From: Amyloporia xantha
Lineage: Eukaryota > Basidiomycota > Agaricomycetes > Polyporales > Adustoporiaceae
Direction: 5' to 3'
DNA length: 64,000 bases
NCBI GenBank assembly: GCA_036971615.1
Contig: JAYKKR010000015.1
Location: forward strand, 310,001-374,000
This document shows, piece after piece, positions 43,408 to 52,879 of this stretch (positions are counted from its first letter, which is position 1; every line of letters begins with the position of its first letter). A model generated the notes under the pieces. The model was not told the origin of the DNA. It did not search any database and saw only the letters and a list, made by a program, of their open reading frames with translations. The position numbers and the translations under genes are program-made.

Positions 43408-43596
43408 GCGTCGGAGGAATACGAGGTGGATCGTATAGTCGCGTGGAGAAGAAACCGCGCTAGACGCAACGCGATTGAATACCTTGTCCGTTGGAAAGGC
43501 TATGGTCCAGCAGATGACACCTGGCAGACGGCCCGGGATCTACGGAATGCCCACGAAATCCTCAGGGAGTACCGCCGTCTACAAGGGATCCTCTAG
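43408..43596 (+). CDS. Chromodomain, in frame with pol behind a TGA stop
   Basis: Sixty-two codons in the same frame as pol follow the TGA at 43405-43407 and end with TAG at 43594-43596. The product is a chromodomain: EEYEVDRIVAWR, then IEYLVRWKGYG, then DDTWQTARDL and ILREYRR. Chromoviruses carry such a domain fused to the integrase C terminus to steer insertion toward heterochromatin marked by methylated histone H3. Here it would be made only by stop readthrough, or it was lost by a Trp-to-stop type change. Confidence 0.85.
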   Translation, partial: ASEEYEVDRIVAWRRNRARRNAIEYLVRWKGYGPADDTWQTARDLRNAHEILREYRRLQGIL

Positions 43597-43768
43597 GGAG
43601 AATCCTCGTGCCATTTGTGTATATTAAATAGTCCATCTGTGCCCCTCCTACTTGTATCCACTATAATCGGAAAGCGCGCGAACACGTGATTCGTCCTCAC
43701 GTGTTTCCTTTTGTTGATTTTCCTCTTGTTTACTTCGTCTTTCTTCTCTATTCCTTCCTGCGCTCGAC

Positions 43769-46700
43769 GTGCCGAGCCAGGTAATTCTATCCTCTCTCTG
43801 TCTTCCTCAGCCTTTGCCTCCCAGAAGTCCTCTCTGCTCTGCGTCTGCGTTTCCAGACCAGACTCGCGCGCTCGACCTCGTCATGACCTCGGTCGTCATC
43901 AACTACAATACCTCCGCGGAGCCTCCTATCGACCTCGTCAAAAACATGCCCGTACGTCTTAAAGCTCGCGACGACGCATGGCGTCTTTTCCTAGGCCATC
44001 GGACGGTACGATCATACCTCAAATTAGAGGAAGGCAAGTTCGCCGTGTCCCTGAACGCCGACTACGTTCCGTCGCCACCGCCGTCAACCACGGACTCCAT
44101 GCAAACATTCGCTGATGGACGACGAGGCGTATATGAGTGGATGTTGCACCCGCGTTGGTACGTAGAGGCAACTGCTCATCACGCTTACGCGTTCGAGCGG
44201 TTCTCAACCTCAGGCCTCGTCGATCCTGCGTTCGTTACCCTCCAAGCTGATAACGATCACGGGTTACCAGTTACGTTCCATACGCAATGTTGGTCGAGTC
44301 GTAAAGGCGTGCCCGAGCGCGTATTTTGGGAAGCTCTCATGACCCTCCTCGAAAACGAACGACAGTACGCTTCGGTAGCCACTATGCGACCCGCCGGCGG
44401 CTCCATCCTGGAACTTCACCCTCCCGCGATCGAGTCGCTGAAGAACTCTGGCTTCCTGTCGCTATCCCTATTCCAACACCGCGAAAGGATAGCTACGATA
44501 CAGCGTTTCATCCTGGAGCTCCGATCTTACTCTTGGTATGAACATCTCTGGTGTGCCTATCGGTCGGGTCATTTCGCACAACCTCTGTCCAATAACCCCG
44601 CTATGGGATGTTGGCTCGCTTCCCCGAACGAAGAAACGCTCAAGCGACTTGTTTTCTCAGGCGTCCCTGTTTGGTATGTGGTACAATCGGCATTTCCTCC
44701 TCCGCAAGCCCGGCCGGCTATCCTTCGCGCCATGGACAAACGGCTCTTGCTAGAATACTGGGACGTCAACGAACACCACCCTCTGCCGCGCCACCGAAGG
44801 ACGGCGAAAGCCAGGAAGCGTCTCGACAAGAAACAACGGGAAATGGAAATTCAGCGTGACGAATCGCCTCCCTCGGACTGGGAATACGGAGACGAGGGCT
44901 GGCGTAACTGTGAGAGACCGACACCACAACCCGACTCACCGGTACGTTCTCCCGTTTCTCCTTCAATCTCGATTCGTAGTCCGGGTCACCAAACAGTGGA
45001 GCGGACGCTGCTCCGTCCCTCCACTCCGCAAACCCAGACGCAAGACCTCGCGGTCGAGAGTACGCAACCGAATATTTCCCAGCTCTCGAATGTCGAACGT
45101 CGTTCGCCCGACACGCCTATACGAGAGGTCGACGGGATTCCGAGAGGCCAGAGTCCCGTCAGACGTCGTTTCTCAAGTGTGACACCTCCTCGTTCGCCCT
45201 CCTTACGACAGCCTGAGAGACCTAGGGAACGCGAACCTTCTCTGTGGCGACGACGTTCCACTACGCCTCCTCGACGCCGCTCCAACTCCCGGGACGATCG
45301 ACACTGGTCCCCGAGTCGTGAATACCGTCCTCGAACCTCGCCCGTTTATCGAAGGGATCTCCGTCGCTCGCGCTCGCCACGTCGATGGAACTCTGCGTCG
45401 TTCGGGCGAGCTCAAACCTCGCGCTCCTATCAAGGAGGGAGCCAACGAACAGGACCTTATGCTCCATACCGGCCTCCTTCCCGTTCTCCGCCTCGCGCCC
45501 GATCCCCGCGCCATCTCGACTCCAGCGCGACTAGAACAGAGAACCCGGTTTCTATTTCTCGTCTGCCCGTCCGCCCGCTCGAGGAGCGGTTATCCGACGC
45601 CCGAGAAGTCCTTGTCCACTCGACTCGCACCTCAGTGCCCCCGGAGAGTCGAACTCTTATCGAAAGGTTAACGGACCGTCGCTCGCTAGCGGAACGTCTG
45701 AGTACGGGAAGAGTAAACCTCACGATCGAGGCACCGACGAGGCCTCCTACGCCTACACCGTCACCATCACCCGCGCCAAGGTCGCCGTCACCTCCAGCGG
45801 CGGAGCCGCCGCAACCTCCCGAGCCAGCACCAGCCTCGGAAGCTCCCTCTCTGCCGGCGGTTAGTCCAGCCATCCCTATCGAGGTTGACTACCCTATGCC
45901 AGACGACCGAGTGGACGCGAGGATAGTCGTCGACCCCAACGGATATCCTGTGCGCACCCGACTTCCTGTAGCTTCAGGAGACGCCCTGAAAGCTTACCTC
46001 GACCATCCCTTCGAGCAGGACGCAAACTTATCAGCGGCACGGGAATTCTTCAAGACGGCCACGGGACCAGCTCCTGTGTTCCCACTGATCACCCTTTATG
46101 AACTCCCCCCGGGCACGCTCTTTCACCGTCATCTGACGACAGCATACGAGATGGCCCTCGCTTGGGCTACTGATAGAGACGAGCACCTCCTAGAGTATAA
46201 CAATTACCTCCCGGGGCAACGCTCTGCGAAAACCGGGCGCGAGTGGCGCAGTAAGCTTCGACCCGGCAAATTGACTTGCGTCGCCCTCCGAGCGTCGACG
46301 GATCGGAGGTTGACCGAGGAGGACCTGGGCGACCGAAAGCTCGTCAATGTCTCCACGGAAGGCTTAGATCGTATCGCATGGGAGCTCGACACTTTCCACT
46401 TTAGGAGGGATTTCGAACGATTGGCCGCGGAACGAGACCGGACCTTGCGTAAGGCTCCTTTTCGCCAACGACCGCAAACCTGGGCGACCCTTCGAGACTC
46501 GATTCGCCGCGCCTGGGGGCCTGGACTGGCGCTCATACCCTCGTACGACGAACCTCGCTTCCTGGACAGCCAAGACGACCTGCTTCGCTGGCGTCATTGG
46601 CATGCGCTAGGACGAATCATGCTTAATTGGGAGATGGATGCAACTACTCGTGAAGAGCTTCACCTCACGCTGGGGGGCTCTGTGACGGACACGACGCAGG

Positions 46701-46792
46701 GCATACTAAAGGTATATGCCTTGCTATTTCGCGCCTCGTTTGGAATGCGTGAGCCAACCCTCTTCCCTGCGCGAAGTGTTCGGCGATCCTAG
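43769..46792 (+). CDS. Third ORF of the LTR element (env position), reads into 3' LTR
   Basis: 1007 codons from ATG 43769; an in-frame ATG at 43883 may be the real start. Residues about 40-340 (counted from the first ATG) look globular (LKARDDAWRLFLGHRTVRSYL, then WYVEATAHHAYAFERF, then LRSYSWYEHLWCAYRSGHF). About 370-700 is Arg/Ser/Pro-rich with many SPR and RSPS pieces, like an SR-type low-complexity region. About 730-1007 is globular again (VDYPMPDDRVDARIVVDPNG, then ITLYELPPGTLFHRH). No signal peptide or transmembrane segment is visible, so it does not look like an envelope protein. The stop at 46790-46792 lies 110 bp inside the 3' LTR. Function unknown. Intact over 3 kb, which argues for selection or very recent insertion. 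Confidence 0.8.
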   Translation: MPSQVILSSLCLPQPLPPRSPLCSASAFPDQTRALDLVMTSVVINYNTSAEPPIDLVKNMPVRLKARDDAWRLFLGHRTVRSYLKLEEGKFAVSLNADYVPSPPPSTTDSMQTFADGRRGVYEWMLHPRWYVEATAHHAYAFERFSTSGLVDPAFVTLQADNDHGLPVTFHTQCWSSRKGVPERVFWEALMTLLENERQYASVATMRPAGGSILELHPPAIESLKNSGFLSLSLFQHRERIATIQRFILELRSYSWYEHLWCAYRSGHFAQPLSNNPAMGCWLASPNEETLKRLVFSGVPVWYVVQSAFPPPQARPAILRAMDKRLLLEYWDVNEHHPLPRHRRTAKARKRLDKKQREMEIQRDESPPSDWEYGDEGWRNCERPTPQPDSPVRSPVSPSISIRSPGHQTVERTLLRPSTPQTQTQDLAVESTQPNISQLSNVERRSPDTPIREVDGIPRGQSPVRRRFSSVTPPRSPSLRQPERPREREPSLWRRRSTTPPRRRSNSRDDRHWSPSREYRPRTSPVYRRDLRRSRSPRRWNSASFGRAQTSRSYQGGSQRTGPYAPYRPPSRSPPRARSPRHLDSSATRTENPVSISRLPVRPLEERLSDAREVLVHSTRTSVPPESRTLIERLTDRRSLAERLSTGRVNLTIEAPTRPPTPTPSPSPAPRSPSPPAAEPPQPPEPAPASEAPSLPAVSPAIPIEVDYPMPDDRVDARIVVDPNGYPVRTRLPVASGDALKAYLDHPFEQDANLSAAREFFKTATGPAPVFPLITLYELPPGTLFHRHLTTAYEMALAWATDRDEHLLEYNNYLPGQRSAKTGREWRSKLRPGKLTCVALRASTDRRLTEEDLGDRKLVNVSTEGLDRIAWELDTFHFRRDFERLAAERDRTLRKAPFRQRPQTWATLRDSIRRAWGPGLALIPSYDEPRFLDSQDDLLRWRHWHALGRIMLNWEMDATTREELHLTLGGSVTDTTQGILKVYALLFRASFGMREPTLFPARSVRRS
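46671..46680 (+). other. Polypurine tract before the 3' LTR
   Basis: TGGGGGGCTC ends one base before the LTR start at 46681. A G-rich tract here would prime plus-strand synthesis. It overlaps the coding sequence of the third ORF. Confidence 0.65.
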
Positions 46793-47168
46793 TACTTTAC
46801 GAAAAGGTCCATACAAGTAGCACGTGACGTTGTACTTACATCCCGCGCGTCTAGTACGGAAGAGAACAACTTTGATTACTACTCCATACTCCTGCGTGAA
46901 CGTCCGCGCACTAGGAGTTCTGCTCGCTGGAATAGCTTACGCTATTCCAGACTTTAAGTTCCGGACTCACTAATCTGCCCTAGCGGAACTCAGTGACGTC
47001 CGCTAGCCTTTCAGACCGCGACTACGTGTCACTCGGACGCGATCCGTCCAGTGACTTCGTCGCTATTAACCCTCGGAGCTCACGTAGAGCTCACCAAGTT
47101 CGAGCTCAGCGTCTCGGAAGACTCGTCACTCCCTGAACTCGAGAGCGCCGACTCCGCGAACTCTCACA
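46681..47168 (+). repeat. 3' LTR, 488 bp
   Basis: Same length and, but for one base, the same sequence as 34071-34558. It carries the last 37 codons (stop included) of the third ORF. Followed by the CCCAG duplication. Confidence 0.95.
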
Positions 47169-47410
47169 CCCAGAGTATCAGTCATCCTTTCTCTCAGCGA
47201 ATGTCCCAGCACCGAGAGTATAAATAATTAAACCACTACTATCCCGACTATCACAATTGGGGCCCGATCAGGGTTAAGACAATTTATCCCCTTTTACAAG
47301 ACTAACACATCAGGGCGGAAGGCGCCTGTGCCCGTTGTGTCGGGGACTACAGTCGATCGATTTGTGATCTCTGAACATAAATAATCACGATCCGATCTTG
47401 GAATATTCGA

Positions 47411-47633
47411 CATCATCAGCAAAATCAAACATTTGTATTGTTTACCTTTTTCTCCTTATTTGGACTTGATGTCTTGTGTAAGGAAAATAAGACAATCTAT
47501 AATGCGAGCGTGTCTTGCCCCAATGCGATCGACACTCTTTCTGAGTCCTTTGATGCCTTAGTTTCCTTTTCTGGTAAAATAAGACGCAACAAGACAAAAA
47601 AGGAAAATAATAAAACACGTTGATTTTGCTGAT
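47411..47633. mobile_element. Candidate MITE with 15-17 bp terminal inverted repeats
   Basis: CATCAGCAAAATCAA at 47414-47428 is matched by its reverse complement TTGATTTTGCTGATG at 47619-47633. The similarity extends inward (pyrimidine-rich TTTACCTTTTT against AAAAAAGGAAAATAA). Length about 220 bp, AT-rich, no coding capacity. I found no clear target duplication. Confidence 0.5.
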
Positions 47634-47642
47634 GTGGGAAAG

Positions 47643-49099
47643 CATCAGGAAAAACCTCCCAAGGTAATTAGTACTATATTATGTGGAAATGTGGCCTAAT
47701 AAACATAATACCAATAATTGGGTATAATTAGAACCAATTTCTCAGTCATTTTTCAGTATCTGTGCAAAGCTCTCAGATACAACTTTGTAAGATTTGAAAT
47801 GTCCAGAATGCAGGAGCCAGATGCAGAAGCAAAGCCTGTGTAACAGGCAATAGGCAAATGATTGTTTGTAGCTTGAGTAATATCCATATAATTTGGGAGT
47901 TATTTCACACCATTATACCACAATTATACCACAATTAGTCAATAGATATAAGCCTGCTCTATGGAAGCTGCCTGTTTCTCACATTTAATGCCATATTTTG
48001 GAAAGTACAGCTGCTATTGTTATGTTGTGTGGCTTGTTGCAATCACTAATATATTAGCAGTTGACATCTACACAGAGGACAGAGGGACTTAGTTGATTTG
48101 TCCGATGTTTGATCACGTGCTGTGGCTGCCACCATCGGGCCGCGGTCGGAGTTTCGACACGTCACTGGGCTCGACGGCGTTGCTGTTTTCTCCCAACTTG
48201 GCACTACCTCCTGCATCGCGCACGCCGCATCGTCCGTATTGTGTGCAACCCATCATCCGCATCGCGCACACCACCTTGTCTGCATCGCATGCACCTCTAA
48301 CGACACCGACAAGAAAGATGACTTAGGACGGTGCTGCTGCCGACGGATGACTCGCATCGATGAGGACAATAATGCCGACAGACGACGCTTACAGCGACAA
48401 CAACAACAACGAGGATGACACCGACCAATGACACCAATGACGATGACACCAACGGACAGACGATGCAGATGACGGGACGACCTGCGGACGATGACTGCGG
48501 ATGACGACAGGATGACCTGCGGACGACGACTGCGGATGACGACAGGATGACATGGACAACCTGCAGACAACGACCGCGGACGACGGGGGGACGACGGGGA
48601 TGACGGACGACGGCGGACGATGGGCAGACAACAGCAGACGACGCAGATAATGGCAGACGATGCAAACGGCGGCAGACGACCGACGATGGCAGACGACGGC
48701 GGATGGCGGACGATGGACGACAATGAGGAGGAGCGATGATGATGAGGAGCGACGATGATGACGAGGTCGATGGACAACGCTTATGATAATAATGTGTATC
48801 TCTGTTGTATACTAGTATACAGTCAATCAATATGATGTACATATTTCCATTCAATACTATCTACTGTGAATGAGAATATGAGGAGTAAAGCAGTGCGATA
48901 TATAAGCCAAACATATGAAACCCATGCTGCTGAATTATGGGAAATTTACATGAATAAACTGCGTTTTTCGGGAGGGGGACCGCAGAATCCGCAACAATAG
49001 AAGGTAATTCTGGATAATGGCCGGAATGGAGATAATTGCATCTATTGACTGGAATTTAGCTACATTATCATAAATTACACTGGGAGGTTTTTCCTGATG
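47643..49099. mobile_element. Candidate non-autonomous element with 19-bp terminal inverted repeats
   Basis: CATCAGGAAAAACCTCCCA at 47643-47661 matches exactly the reverse complement of 49081-49099. Weaker similarity (TAATT and beyond) continues inward. The 1.46 kb between contains no transposase, only AT-rich sequence and a GAC-type low-complexity tract. Target duplication not found. It begins 9 bp after the smaller candidate MITE. Confidence 0.5.
48360..48780. repeat. GACGA-type low-complexity tract
   Basis: Imperfect repeats of GACGACGGCGGACGATGG and GATGACGACAGGATGAC type run through this stretch. The + strand has few Ts. It produces leftward Ser/Val/Arg/Pro-only ORFs that I do not treat as genes. 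Confidence 0.7.
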
Positions 49100-49224
49100 A
49101 GGCAGATGAAACGAAGAGCTAATCATGCTACATAGTACTTGTTTCCTGACTCATACTGCCATTGCCAACTTTGCCACCTCCTCCCTTTCACCTTGATATT
49201 GTCGACCTCAGCACTGGCAGTAGC

Positions 49225-50322
49225 CTAGAACGTCGAAGGCAGCGACAGCAACCTTCCACCGTCAACAAGATGCACGCCCCCATTTATGTAAGAGCCGGCC
49301 TTCATCCAAGCCAATCAATTTAGCATCAAGAAAGCCATCACGACTATTCACCTTGCTAGCTAAGAAAAGGACGAGACCACCCATGTCGTCTGTATTGCCG
49401 GCCCTCCCAAGGGGAATAGTGGACATCATCATCTGATCATTCATAAGAGTCTCCGTCATCTCTGCGAGTAGATTGCTTTGTGAAGCCCTTGTTTATGACA
49501 GCGACAGATGAGAGGCCATACCTGAAGGGAATAGACCTGGGGCAATGACATTACTTCGGATGTGCCAGTCCTTCAGATAATGCGCCATCATTTTTCCGAG
49601 GTGCGTCACCGCAGCTTTACTAAGTGTGTAAGACAAGCTGAAGACGGACGAGTCCTTCCGGAGCGACGACAGGCTCGAGATCGTCAGAACCTGACTAGTG
49701 ATTCCACGCGGTTTGCTGTGCTCATTACCAAGGTGCAGGAGCTCCAGGAATGCGACGGTGCAAAACCAAACGCCTGCGACGTTGACTTTGAACGCCTGGT
49801 CGAAGGTTTCGAAGCTCTGTGCATCCCAGAGGCGTTCCTGCAATTCTGTGATGTCAGCTTCTCCGGGCTTCGAAAGTATGGCCTGTTTCCCGGGCGAAAC
49901 GCCAGCATTGTTGACGAGAAGGTTGATATATCCATGGCGTGCCTTGATTTGTTCCGCGACGGACTTCAGCGAATGACGATCTGTGATGTCTCCTTGGATA
50001 GCTATCATGTTTCCGCGAGTCTGTGACAATCGCGGAGATGGTGAATGTCAGTCTGATCGTCGAGAAAATAACATCTCCGACATACACTGCGTTCTTTAAC
50101 TGCATTTTCCAATGCATCCACTCTCCGGCCCACGATGTAGACAATAGCACCGTTGTTCTCCAGAGCAGTGGCAATCATTAAGCCAATACCTGATTACAGT
50201 CATTGTTGACATCAGTTCAAGCGCCGTTTCGAAGACCTACCCGTTGCTCCTCCGGTCACAACTGCTATCAAGCCCTCCACGCTGAATAGTGAGGCGTTGT
50301 CGCTCATGTGTTGATGTGCCAT
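49225..50322 (-). CDS. Short-chain dehydrogenase/reductase 1
   Basis: Five exons join in phase: 50322-50241, 50189-50086, 50020-49522, 49461-49352 and 49299-49225, giving 289 residues, the usual length for a classical SDR. Nucleotide-binding motif TGGATGIG (TGxxxGxG) near residue 24 spans the first intron. NNAG lies near 105, the catalytic Ser region ISSLSSL follows, and the catalytic Tyr-Lys is in SYTLSKAA (YxxxK). The end reads GGVHLVDGGRLL as usual. It would reduce or oxidise a carbonyl/alcohol with NAD(P)H in the cytosol; substrate unknown. Tandem paralogue of 51124-52228 with the same intron positions. Confidence 0.88.
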
Positions 50323-51123
50323 AATTTTACTGTTGCAGGTCTAAGCAGTCAGGTTCAACCGTCTTGCCCGATTTGAGAATGCAGTCCAGGTAATATATTA
50401 GCTGCGAGCTCCAAGCCGCGATCATTGCACTTCGGCGGCGTCAATTGGCATCTCCTTCTCGATACTGAAGCCGTGGTTCTTCCATCGGCAGAAGATTACG
50501 GTGAGACAACGGTACTTGTGTCTGGCTACCTTCACCAGAGAACATAAATTCGTCGTGGGCACTGATCCTGATTGATGAATAGAGTAGGTGCCGATTTCAT
50601 AACAAGCAAATTACGCCCTCCGCGACAGACAGCCTATCAAAACCGAAAGGTATGCAAGATAGAGTCCCCCGACATTCCTAAGCACACGATATATACAAGA
50701 GTCCATTGGCCTAAAGCAGAACTTCACACCGATAAGTACCGTACGGCACGCACGAGGAGTTGATACCCACCTCAAACGTTCGAGAGCAGCTCTCGCAGAG
50801 TTCAATGATCTGCTTCAATGCCAAGTCAAGCACTTCCGACTAGAAGAGATGACAAAAATTGGAGGCATAATAATTGAGGTGACCACCGAGAGCAAGACAG
50901 CAGTCGCAAATGAAAAATGAAACGCGGTCAAGATCCCTCGAACATGAGCGCAGTCGACTTCACACCGGCCTGCTGGCAAGCTTAAGCATATCTAGTATCG
51001 TAAATTATGGTCCAGCTCAGCACGAATGTTGTGAGCAAATCTGACAAAACAGTCGGTAATATATTAAATCAAACAAAACTCAATGGTAGTGCATGTACTG
51101 AGATATTTGAATATTGCGGCCGC
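50323..51123. other. Intergenic region between the two SDR genes
   Basis: About 800 bp containing the promoter of SDR 1 and the 3' side of SDR 2. No gene or clear signal seen. Confidence 0.5.
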
Positions 51124-52228
51124 CTAGAAAGTCGAAGCCATCATCAGCAGTCTTCCGCCGTCAATCAGGTGTACGCCTCCATCTATATATGATCCCGCCT
51201 TCATTCGAGCCGTCAGTTCGCCGTTCATGAGAACCGCCGTGACCACCTACCTTGCTGGCCAAGAAGAGCACAAGGCCGCCAATGTCGTCTGTATCCCCGA
51301 CTCTCTTAAGAGGAATCCCCTGAATCATTGGATCGGTGATAGCTCCCTCGGTCATTTCTACAAGCGGACCGAAATGAGAGTTTAACGGTGGTGTTAGGCG
51401 AGAAATTATACCTGAGGGAAATAATCCCGGAGTGATGACATTGCTACGGATTTGCCAGTCCTTCAGATAATGTGCCATCATCTTTCCGAGGTGCGTTACT
51501 GCAGCTTTGCTGAGCGTGTACGACAAGCTGAAGACGGCTGAGTCCTTCCGGAGCGACGCCAGACTCGAGATTGTCAGAACTTGGCTAGTTATTCCACGTG
51601 GCTTGCTGTGCTCATTACCGAGGTGGAGTAGCTCGAGGAAGGCAACAGTGCAGAACCAGACACCCGAAACGTTCACCTTGAACGCCTGACTGAACGTGTC
51701 GAAATTCTCGGTATTCCAGAGGATATCTTGCAATTTGGTGATATCGGCTTCGTTGGGCGTAGGAAGTTTAGGCTGTTGGCCGACTATAACACCAGCGTTG
51801 TTGACGAGAAGGTTGATGTATCCGTGGCGCGCCTTGATCTGCTCCGCGACCGACTTGAGAGAATCGCGATCAGTGACATCTCCTTGAATAGCAATCATAT
51901 TTCCGTGGGTCTGTGGGCGATCAGTGTAAATGATTAGATGGAATCGTCAGGCTGATCAAACCGAGTGATATCCATGACATACGCTGTGTTCCTTGACTGC
52001 TTTCTCCAGCGCATCCACTCTCCGGCCCACAATGTAAACGATGGCACCGTTGGTCTCCAGAGCAATGGCAATCATTAGCCCGATACCTGGTTGCAGTAAT
52101 GTCAGCACTCAATTATGAATCCAATCAGTTAGATTTGAAGATTTACCTGTGGCTCCTCCGGTAACTACGGCCACTAAGCCCTCCACGCTGAATAGCGATA
52201 CATTCTCGCTGATGATCTGAGCTGCCAT
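51124..52228 (-). CDS. Short-chain dehydrogenase/reductase 2
   Basis: Five exons join in phase: 52228-52147, 52086-51983, 51910-51412, 51357-51251 and 51198-51124, giving 288 residues. Same motifs as its neighbour: TGGATGIG, NNAG, catalytic SYTLSKAA, then NVITPGLFPS and the C-terminal GGVHLIDGG. Exons 1, 2, 3 and 5 have exactly the same lengths as in SDR 1; exon 4 is one codon shorter. This marks a direct tandem duplication. The blocks around FKVNVSGVWFCTVAFLELLH are nearly identical between both copies, while the substrate-loop region after the catalytic Lys has diverged. Substrate unknown. Confidence 0.88.
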
Positions 52229-52879
52229 AATCAAATAGTGTCACGGAAGTGGTGAGGTGTAAATTATCGCTCTGCTGCAATGAGACTGGTAATATACCCA
52301 ACCCGCCGGACAAATGAGGCCGATGCGAAGGCTTCCAGTGCAGCTACGGACGCTTAATTTACTCCATACATGTATCCGCGGGCACGTGTGCCGCTACAGA
52401 GTACAAGCGTTGCAGGATGTAATGCGACCCAACTTACAAATCTGCACGCAGACAGGCGTGCAGTGGTGTACTACGCGAAAAGCTTGCTATTAAGGGTACG
52501 ACGGTCTTGGTCGGCTGACTTTGACGCTCAAAACAACGTGGGGATCTCATCTAGGTCTCACACTTGAGGTACCCGGTCTTTCGAGATGGTTTTACATCTA
52601 GATGTTTTCGGACGACAGAATGAGAGTTGCATCGACAGCAATAATGATGTGAAAGAAGAATGTTACTTCCAGTGTTTGAGTCTCAATACCCGATTCGAGC
52701 TAGTCGGTGTCAAGCTGCCTTACGATGTCTCCTGCACATAATCAACCAGACACAGAAATCCAGGGAACCACACCGCCTGTCAGGACTCTCACCGCTTGCG
52801 CTGACCATGATATGTAGTAGGGTAGGTGTTCGACATTTTGATACATCTATGGGCAGGTACCTTACACGAAATGCTTGCT
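52229..52879. other. Intergenic region, promoter side of SDR 2
   Basis: 650 bp between the start of SDR 2 and the stop of the DUF2009-like gene. No gene or clear signal seen. Confidence 0.5.

Larger units (their letters stand above)
34071..47168 (+). mobile_element. Full-length Ty3/gypsy LTR retrotransposon (chromovirus type), 13.1 kb
   Basis: Two 488-bp direct LTRs bound the element, both starting TGTGA and ending TCACA. Flanks are CCCAG on both sides (34066-34070 and 47169-47173), a 5-bp target site duplication. Internal order on the + strand: gag-protease ORF, pol ORF with RT, RNase H and integrase, a chromodomain, then an extra 1007-codon ORF, then a purine-rich tract at the 3' LTR. RT before integrase identifies the Ty3/gypsy group, and the chromodomain identifies the chromovirus branch. 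The length is about twice that of a typical member because of the long gag N terminus and the extra ORF. Confidence 0.95.

Noticed and set aside
48253..48854. Leftward ORFs of 174-185 codons
   Set aside because: Ser/Val/Arg/Pro-only products of a GACGA low-complexity tract.
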